Source of the DNA: JADGQN01 sp035315185
GTDB taxonomy: Bacteria > Desulfobacterota > Syntrophorhabdia > Syntrophorhabdales > WCHB1-27
Assembly (NCBI GenBank): GCA_035315185.1
Contig: DATFYE010000079.1
Coordinates: forward strand, 1-11,823
Reading direction: 5' to 3'
Length of the DNA stretch: 11,823 nt
Under the pieces are notes generated by a model. It was not told where the DNA came from, did no database searches, and worked only from the letters and a program-made list of their open reading frames with translations. How positions within the stretch are numbered: position 1 is the stretch's first letter; each line of letters begins with the position of its first letter. The position numbers and the translations under genes were made by a program. Shown here piece after piece: positions 7,566 through 11,823 of the stretch.

Positions 7566-7802
7566 GTGACGGGAGAAATAGTCTGTGATCGTTTTTCCGA
7601 GGAGGGATGGGTAACGACTTCCGTTCACCCATCTCTCGAAAGGGAACTCACCGTCTATGTTGATCAACGGGAACTGGTCACGATCATGTGCACCCCCACC
7701 AAGCTGAACTACCTCGTCCTTGGATTCCTGTACGCAGAGGGAATCATTTCGAGGCTTGACGATTCATGTACTGTTAACCAACCTTCAGGAGATAAGCAAT
7801 GA
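7566..7802 (+). pseudogene. fdhD: FdhD (formate dehydrogenase sulfurtransferase) N-terminal fragment
   Basis: This 78-residue frame resembles only the N-terminal part of FdhD, which delivers sulfur from IscS to the bis-MGD cofactor of formate dehydrogenase. The segment from about residue 25 to 61 (ERELTVYVD, then TPTKLNYLVLGFLYAEGII) matches the FdhD pattern 'E-P-V-NG ... TP-DLE-FALGF--SEGII'. Full FdhD is about 260-280 residues. Here the frame ends at TGA 7800-7802, before the CxxC loop that carries the persulfide and before the whole C-terminal domain, so it should be inactive as a sulfurtransferase. No continuation is seen in the other frames. The stop overlaps the next ATG (ATGA at 7799-7802), an arrangement typical of translationally coupled genes, so a functional short paralogue is a real alternative to a pseudogene. 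The start is uncertain: GTG 7566 has no good ribosome site and the frame is open from 7539. Confidence 0.65.
7602..7637 (+). repeat. Long hairpin inside the fdhD fragment
   Basis: GAGGGATGGGT (7602-7612) pairs with ACCCATCTCTC (7627-7637) over 11 positions, including one G-T wobble. AACG (7613-7616) pairs with CGTT (7622-7625) above a single bulged C, leaving the loop ACTTC. This is unusually stable for coding sequence and sits near the 5' end of the frame, where it could affect translation. It may also be coincidental. Confidence 0.5.
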
Positions 7803-7981
7803 GTGAAAACGAGAAACTGGTACTGAACGCAGCCGTGTTGCGTGAAAGTAAGAAAGCACTCGCCTGCGCGCAGGCGCAAACATTGTCGCAGGAGCATGAT
7901 ATTTTTCTAAGAGAGATCAGTAAGGCTTACAACCGGTACGGCATCAAAATAATCGAATGTGAACTCGGTTGTTTTAAGTAA
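7799..7981 (+). CDS. Small 60-residue protein of unknown function in a Moco/FDH context
   Basis: It starts at ATG 7799 with AGGAGA at 7787-7792 (6 nt spacing), the best ribosome site in this gene-poor stretch, and overlaps the FdhD fragment by 4 bp. The protein is mostly helical and hydrophilic, with a distinctive end: REISKAYNRYGIKIIECELGCFK. From memory, small proteins ending in 'GIKI-x-x-CQLGCF' occur near formate dehydrogenase and molybdopterin genes, but I cannot name the family. The next gene starts one base after its stop, so the two are probably co-translated. A 16-bp perfect palindrome lies within it at 7861-7876. No function is assigned. Confidence 0.6.
   Translation: MSENEKLVLNAAVLRESKKALACAQAQTLSQEHDIFLREISKAYNRYGIKIIECELGCFK
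7861..7876. repeat. 16-bp perfect palindrome
   Basis: CGCCTGCGCGCAGGCG is its own reverse complement and lies within the 60-residue gene, encoding part of LACAQAQ. Possible explanations are a protein-binding site, a hairpin or chance. Confidence 0.6.
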
Positions 7982-7982
7982 T

Positions 7983-8408
7983 ATGAAAGTTATTGTCGTG
8001 TCAGGCGCACGTTCCAATGTTGGGAAGACGCAGCTTTCGCGTGCGCTGTGCGAGCTACTGCCCGGCGCAGTGCGAGTAAAAATCGGCCATCAAGCGCGTA
8101 AACCCGGCGGCGAGGTTTTTCTATACCCTATCGGAACCAGTTTTTCAACTATCGCCACCGAGCACGCCAACGCGCGTTTTCTGATAATTGAGAGCAACCG
8201 CATACTCGAGGAGATCACCCCTGACTGTGTGATTTATCTATCGGCCGACAATCCGAAACCCTCGGCTGAAGTTGCCATGAGGAAGGCGGACATCACACGC
8301 GGTGAGCCCGTTCCGGTTTCAAGAATATCCGTTCTCGCCAAACGGATGGAATGCGATGAAGCAGTCATCCGAAAAATCGTAGAATTGTCAGGTGCGCTGA
8401 AAGGATAA
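7983..8408 (+). CDS. Small P-loop NTPase, MobB-like
   Basis: This 141-residue protein begins at ATG 7983, one base after the preceding stop. A GTG at 7959 would add eight residues, but the family-like beta strand starts at MKVIVVSG. A Walker A motif [AG]x4GKT (ARSNVGKT, residues 9-16) is followed by VKIGH (32-36), similar to the IKH step of MobB. A Walker B-like strand FLIIESN contains E70. The later segment KPSAEVAMRKAD is not typical of MobB. MobB proteins bind GTP and assist the attachment of GMP to molybdopterin for bis-MGD enzymes, which fits the adjacent formate dehydrogenase and FdhD/MoeA remnants. Dethiobiotin- or cobyrinate-synthetase-like P-loop proteins share the 'S-VGKT' loop, so the exact role is open. 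The protein looks intact, although shorter than the usual ~170 residues of MobB. It converges with the broken moeA on the other strand. Confidence 0.6.
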   Translation: MKVIVVSGARSNVGKTQLSRALCELLPGAVRVKIGHQARKPGGEVFLYPIGTSFSTIATEHANARFLIIESNRILEEITPDCVIYLSADNPKPSAEVAMRKADITRGEPVPVSRISVLAKRMECDEAVIRKIVELSGALKG

Positions 8409-8434
8409 CACGGGCATGAAGGTCCACAATTTCC

Positions 8435-8861
8435 TTAAGGCACCAAATTGAAGAGTGCCGAAAAAAAATCAGTCCAGTCGCGGTCGCCCTCTTTGAGATC
8501 GGAGCCAAGCCTGGCATTAATCCTGGGCAGGCCTGGGTTTGCATGGCCGGAAAGGGCAAGGAGACCGGGCAAAGCGATCTGCAGGAAGCTCATCAGGTTG
8601 GAAGGCGCCTTCTGCGGCCATTGAGCCCAAAAGCCGCAGACGAACAGGGTTTTCGGCAGTTGCATCGGCTACCTCATGGGATAACACCGCGTAGCCGTCT
8701 TCAAGGGAGGCATTTACGGAAGCGGAATCCACCAGGGCATAGAGATCCGACTGTGCGGTCGACACTGTCAATGAGCTCAACGTTTTCTACCGGTAAGGGC
8801 TTGATGCGCTCAAGTGTCAGGCTGAGCGCCTCTTTCAGGCCAAGGGATATATTTTCCCCAT
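8435..8861 (-). pseudogene. moeA: Broken moeA (molybdopterin molybdotransferase) with frameshifts and internal deletion
   Basis: On the minus strand an ATG at 8861 is preceded by GGGAGG (8872-8867) 5 nt away, so the start signals survive. In the ATG frame it stops after eight codons. A one-base shift gives GENISLGLKEALSLTLERIKP and on to ELIDSVDRTV, a MoeA N-terminus; restoring one G in the GGGG run after ATG would join them. A second shift near 8762 leads to SDLYALVDSASVNASLEDGYAV and ENPVRLRLLGSMAA, the MoeA 'D--DGYAV' segment. Near 8625 the similarity jumps frame and position to SNLMSFLQIALPGLLALSGH and LKEGDRDWTDFFSALF, which resembles the MoeA C-terminal region. About 200 residues between are missing. 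MoeA inserts molybdate or tungstate into molybdopterin. This copy cannot make a working protein, so a functional moeA must exist elsewhere if the W/Mo enzymes here are active. The antisense assignment is based on family similarity recalled from memory. Confidence 0.72.
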
Positions 8862-8897
8862 TACAGCCTCCCTTTTAGAAACACACTCGTAGAAAAA

Positions 8898-8928
8898 ATG
8901 ATAGCGCAAGTCAACAAAATTCAGTCAA
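8898..8928 (-). promoter_or_regulatory. Possible relic promoter of moeA
   Basis: On the minus strand TTGACT (8928-8923) lies 19 nt from TATCAT (8903-8898), pointing at the moeA remnant. The spacing is longer than ideal. A second TTGACT at 8914-8909 gives a 14-bp-phased direct repeat that could instead be a regulator site. Confidence 0.3.
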
Positions 8929-8954
8929 AGAGAAGATCATAGTTGTATGCAGGA

Positions 8955-8982
8955 GCCCGGCCAACCAACTCGGTATCCGGGC
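8955..8982. repeat. Inverted repeat GCCCGG-N16-CCGGGC upstream of bamB
   Basis: Six-base perfect arms (8955-8960 and 8977-8982) lie in the otherwise featureless 8881-9086 stretch between the moeA remnant and the bamB promoter. No gene is seen in that stretch. The position about 105 bp upstream of the -35 would allow an activator site, but there is no direct support. Confidence 0.3.
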
Positions 8983-9086
8983 AAGGGAAGACGTTTCTAC
9001 TACCAACGAAGAAAGGCTCTATTGCTGGGCGCGAGACAGGAGTATTGCCGGAATTATGCGGCTTGTGAATTATTTCATTTTGGTGC

Positions 9087-9115
9087 TTGACAGCGTTTTT
9101 TCAATTTGCTAAAAT
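9087..9115 (+). promoter_or_regulatory. Strong sigma70-type promoter of the bamBCD operon
   Basis: TTGACA (9087-9092) is separated by exactly 17 nt from TAAAAT (9110-9115). Both hexamers are at or one base from consensus. The start would be near 9122, giving a leader of about 56 nt before bamB. The quality suggests high expression, or control by a repressor or by elongation rather than by a weak promoter. Confidence 0.75.
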
Positions 9116-9177
9116 AGGCGTAATCTGTACTAAGGCAGCGAAAAGCACGAACAACCAGAGACGTAGAGGAGTTAAGA

Positions 9178-11145
9178 ATGAGATACGGAGAGACAGGATT
9201 TAATTTAGAAATTGATCTAACCCGGGGAAACGTTGAGAGGGTGGAAACTGACCCAAAATTGACTGAACTTCATCTTGGGGGGTTAGGCACTAACACCAAG
9301 ATATTATGGGATAGGGTCCCCCCTGAAAGGGAACCATTTTCTCCTGATAACCCACTCATTTTCAGCAGCGGTCTCTTATGCGGCACACCTGCTACCGGTG
9401 CCAATCGTACTATCGTTTCTACCATCTCTCCTCAGACGTTGTTAATGGGCTATTCGATGATGGGAGGATTCTGGGCGCCTGAATTGAAGTATGCCGGGTA
9501 CGACAAAGTGATCTTTCGCGGCAAGTCCCCCGACCTGGTTTATGTATGGATACACAATGACAAAGTGGAAATACGTGATGCCTCTCACTTGAAGGGTAAA
9601 GGCGCTGTTGAAACCGCAGAGCTTATTAAACAGGAGTTAAAGGATCCCAACATCCAGGTGGCTGCTATCGGGTTGGCGGGCGAAAACAGGGTCTATACGG
9701 CTTCCATCGAGCAGGGCCGCTCCAGTGCCAGCCGGCTCGGAGTAGGCGCCGTTATGGGAGATAAGGGGATAAAGGCGATAGCTGTTCGTGGAACAAAAGA
9801 CATCAATCTTGCCCGACCGGCTGAATTTATAGGACTTTGCAACGACGTGCTGAAATATATAAAACTCCGGGAAGAACATCCGGTTCCGGGGGTAATGACC
9901 ATTTTACAGGGGCTTGGGTCACCGCAAGAGATGAAACATTTTGATGAGGAGTGGCACACCCAGAATTTCATGTGGGGAAATGCCCGCACCCGGAGAAAGG
10001 ATTTTTGGAACAAGGAAGTGGAGCAGAAATGGAGAGAGACTCAAGAAACGGTTCGGACCCGGTTAATAAGCTGCTATAACTGCCCGATGAAATGCGGTGC
10101 AATAATTTCCGTCCCGGGAATTTCAACCTACATGATGAAATGCTTCTCGAAACTCACGTATACCATGGCGGCCTATTCAGACCTGGATTTCGGTTTTAAA
10201 ATCGCTCAACGCGCCACGGAGTATGGAGTGGACGGATTCTCAACCCCGCAAATTATGGCCTTCGCCTTTGAGCTTAAAGAAGCCGGTATCTTGACTGATG
10301 CGGACTTTGAAGGATGCCCGTCCGATAACGAGGGGAAATTTTACTGGTTGCTCGATAGAATTGTTCGGCGGGAAGGGATAGGAGACATTTTAGCGGATGG
10401 CACTCATTGGGCAGCCCAGAAGATCGGTAAGGGCGCAGAAGAATATGCTCACAACAATATTAAGAAACATGAGCAGCTGCCTCTCAAGCTGGGAATGCTG
10501 AACCCAGTTTATTTCCTTATGTATGCCACCGGAGAGAAGATAAACATTACCCAGATTGAAGGGCAGTTCCCCCAGTCGCCCTTTCCTACGGTGGAGGAGA
10601 GAGAAGACTTTTGCAAGGATTGGATCCAGGTTCCTGATGAAAAGTTTAAGAAATATCTTATGGACTGGGAAATGCGCGGAGAACGCTCAAATCCGTATTA
10701 CCCGACCGTTGATATGTCCGTTGACATTGTTGACTGGCAAGAGATGATGCACTACATCGATGACGCCCTCGGGGTATGCGCAGGTTTGTCGTCATTTCCC
10801 TTAAAGCCTCCCTATCACATACATAATTACCCCCACTTGATCTCATCAGCGACAGGGATCGATATGGATGAGGAGGGCCTCAGGCAAATATACAAGAGGA
10901 ACCGGACTTTTCTCAGAGCATTCAATGTAAGAAGAGGTCTGAGGAGAGCTGATGAGAAGCCGCCTGAGGACCACTGGAAGAAGAGATTTCCCGAGCTTGA
11001 AGAAAAACTCTTAGACGCGTATTACAAGTTTAAGGGGTGGAATAACGATGGTATCCCCACGAAAGAGACGTTGCAGGAATTGGATCTGGGCTACGTCGCC
11101 GAAGATTTTGAAAAGAGAGGGATAATAAAAAATGGCCAAGATTAA
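9178..11145 (+). CDS. bamB: Class II benzoyl-CoA reductase, tungsten active-site subunit BamB
   Basis: This 655-residue protein starts at ATG 9178 with AGAGGAG 6 nt upstream. It is a member of the aldehyde:ferredoxin oxidoreductase family. BamB catalyses ATP-independent two-electron reduction of benzoyl-CoA to cyclohexa-1,5-diene-1-carbonyl-CoA at a W-bis-metallopterin site. The N-terminal pterin domain contains LGGLGTNTKILWD and SGLLCGTPATGANR. The [4Fe-4S] ligands are C299, C302 and C306 (CYNCPMKCG) with C534 (GVCAGLSSF). C322 (MMKCFSKL) and H260 (EEWHTQNF) fall at the numbers recalled for the W-ligating Cys and the active-site His of the Geobacter metallireducens enzyme, and the length is nearly the same, so an active enzyme is likely. 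bamC overlaps by 14 bp, consistent with a tight BamBC pair. An AOR-type aldehyde oxidoreductase is less likely given the bamC and bamD neighbours. Confidence 0.93.
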   Translation: MRYGETGFNLEIDLTRGNVERVETDPKLTELHLGGLGTNTKILWDRVPPEREPFSPDNPLIFSSGLLCGTPATGANRTIVSTISPQTLLMGYSMMGGFWAPELKYAGYDKVIFRGKSPDLVYVWIHNDKVEIRDASHLKGKGAVETAELIKQELKDPNIQVAAIGLAGENRVYTASIEQGRSSASRLGVGAVMGDKGIKAIAVRGTKDINLARPAEFIGLCNDVLKYIKLREEHPVPGVMTILQGLGSPQEMKHFDEEWHTQNFMWGNARTRRKDFWNKEVEQKWRETQETVRTRLISCYNCPMKCGAIISVPGISTYMMKCFSKLTYTMAAYSDLDFGFKIAQRATEYGVDGFSTPQIMAFAFELKEAGILTDADFEGCPSDNEGKFYWLLDRIVRREGIGDILADGTHWAAQKIGKGAEEYAHNNIKKHEQLPLKLGMLNPVYFLMYATGEKINITQIEGQFPQSPFPTVEEREDFCKDWIQVPDEKFKKYLMDWEMRGERSNPYYPTVDMSVDIVDWQEMMHYIDDALGVCAGLSSFPLKPPYHIHNYPHLISSATGIDMDEEGLRQIYKRNRTFLRAFNVRRGLRRADEKPPEDHWKKRFPELEEKLLDAYYKFKGWNNDGIPTKETLQELDLGYVAEDFEKRGIIKNGQD

Positions 11146-11683
11146 GAAAAAAATAAAGACTATCAAGGTCGATCTTGACAAGTGCAATGGATGCCGGGCC
11201 TGTGAGGTAATCTGCTCTGCTTTTCATGCTAACCCAAAATATAGCAGCAACAATCCCGAGAGGTCCCGTATTCGGATGGTTCGTCATCCAATTAAAGACG
11301 TCTATGTGCCCTTGTACGCGGGTGAGTATACTCCTGCCGAATGCATGGGCAGAGACAAATATGTGATTGACGGGAAGGAATACGACGAGTGCGGCTTCTG
11401 CAGGGCTGCCTGCCCATCCAGGACGCTTTTCCATGAACCCGATTCCGGTCTTCCTCTCAAGTGCGATATGTGCGAGGACGATCCGCCGCAAGAGAAGCCA
11501 TTGTGTGTTCAGTGGTGCTTAAATGATGCCTTGATTTACGAAGAAAGGGAAGAGGAAGTGGAAGAAGAGGAGAAGCAGGAAGACATCGATTTAGCACTTG
11601 AATCATTGGTAGACAAATATGGAATGCAGAAGTTGATGGATACCGTTGCCCGAAGGTCACAGAAGAGCGAAACATCAACCTGA
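11132..11683 (+). CDS. bamC: BamC, three-cluster ferredoxin-like subunit of benzoyl-CoA reductase
   Basis: This 183-residue protein starts at ATG 11132 inside the end of bamB, with a GAGAGGGA ribosome site. Twelve cysteines match three [4Fe-4S] clusters of the HycB/DmsB type: C18, C21, C24, C28; C71 with C87, C90, C94; and C111, C114, C125, C129. BamC carries electrons to BamB. Residues about 137-151 form a strongly acidic run (EEREEEVEEEEKQED) before the C-terminal helix, suggesting a flexible or interaction tail. The order bamB-bamC-bamD and the overlap support the name. Confidence 0.9.
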   Translation: MAKIKKKIKTIKVDLDKCNGCRACEVICSAFHANPKYSSNNPERSRIRMVRHPIKDVYVPLYAGEYTPAECMGRDKYVIDGKEYDECGFCRAACPSRTLFHEPDSGLPLKCDMCEDDPPQEKPLCVQWCLNDALIYEEREEEVEEEEKQEDIDLALESLVDKYGMQKLMDTVARRSQKSETST

Positions 11684-11703
11684 ACCAAGAGGACTAAACC
11701 ATC

Positions 11704-11823
11704 GTGGAAACCGTAGCCCCGTTTAAAGAAGTCATAGATGAGGTAAAAGAGAAAGGCGGAGACGCCGTCAAGTTCTGCTACCAGTGCGGCAAGTGCGACA
11801 CGGTCTGCCCCTGGAACCGGGTG
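11704..11823 (+). CDS. bamD: Second BamD/HdrD-like protein, N-terminal 40 residues (cut by window end)
   Basis: GTG 11704 is preceded by AAGAGGA (11687-11693), 20 bp after bamC. The frame stays open to the end of the window. The visible part contains a ferredoxin motif CYQCGKCDTVCPWNRV, as in the N-terminus of HdrD/GlcF-type BamD. Together with the BamD-like C-terminus at 1-541 it shows that this locus has two bamD-type genes. The rest lies outside the window. Confidence 0.85.
   Translation, partial: METVAPFKEVIDEVKEKGGDAVKFCYQCGKCDTVCPWNRV

Noticed and set aside
7345..7632. 95-residue minus-strand open frame
   Set aside because: No family-like pattern or ribosome site; it overlaps the predicted plus-strand promoter and the fdhD fragment.
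8543..8878. 111-residue plus-strand open frame
   Set aside because: It is opposite the moeA remnant; its composition (R/P/S-rich, no motif) indicates an antisense shadow.
1..11823. CRISPR array, tRNA/rRNA gene, transposase or integrase
   Set aside because: No regularly spaced repeats, no tRNA-like cloverleaf or CCA end, and no transposase or integrase motif were seen on either strand.

Overview
The window reads as a chromosomal region of a strictly anaerobic, aromatic-degrading bacterium, most likely a Desulfobacterota/deltaproteobacterial syntroph or sulfate reducer of the Syntrophorhabdus/Syntrophus/Desulfo- type. The evidence is a set of class II (ATP-independent, tungsten) benzoyl-CoA reductase genes (bamB, bamC, bamD, and bamE/bamF-like genes), a selenocysteine-containing formate dehydrogenase, and remnants of molybdopterin-cofactor accessory genes. 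The taxon is an inference; there is no rRNA or tRNA gene here.

Layout. (1) Positions 1-7129 hold a plus-strand operon that enters from the left: the C-terminal part of a BamD/HdrD-like CCG-domain protein, a double-length HdrA-like flavoprotein (bamE-like), an MvhD-like [2Fe-2S] protein (bamF-like), an FrhB/FdhB-like iron-sulfur protein, and a formate dehydrogenase catalytic subunit. The last gene is interrupted by an in-frame UGA at 5504-5506. A near-ideal bacterial SECIS hairpin follows, with the loop GGUCU at the E. coli fdhF spacing, so the gene is read as one 676-residue selenoprotein. A cluster of hairpins sits in the fdhB-fdhA gap. (2) Positions 7130-9086 are gene-poor and eroded. They hold a predicted sigma70 promoter, an FdhD N-terminal fragment, a 60-residue protein, a small MobB-like P-loop protein, and on the minus strand a clearly broken moeA with two frameshifts and a large internal deletion. 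(3) From 9087 a strong consensus promoter drives a second plus-strand operon: bamB (tungsten active-site subunit), bamC (three-cluster ferredoxin subunit) and the first 40 codons of another bamD, cut by the window edge.

How the genes fit together. BamBC is the dearomatizing module. BamD/E/F-type proteins are known to join it to electron donors in a very large complex, with NuoEFG-like BamGHI in Geobacter. Here the BamD-E-F set is followed directly by FdhB and FdhA instead of BamGHI. The simplest inference is a soluble flavin-based bifurcating or confurcating module that exchanges electrons between formate/CO2, a second carrier and BamBC, which would suit a syntroph that passes electrons on as formate. 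The Moco-related genes between the two operons fit a region serving W/Mo enzymes, but most appear to be decaying.
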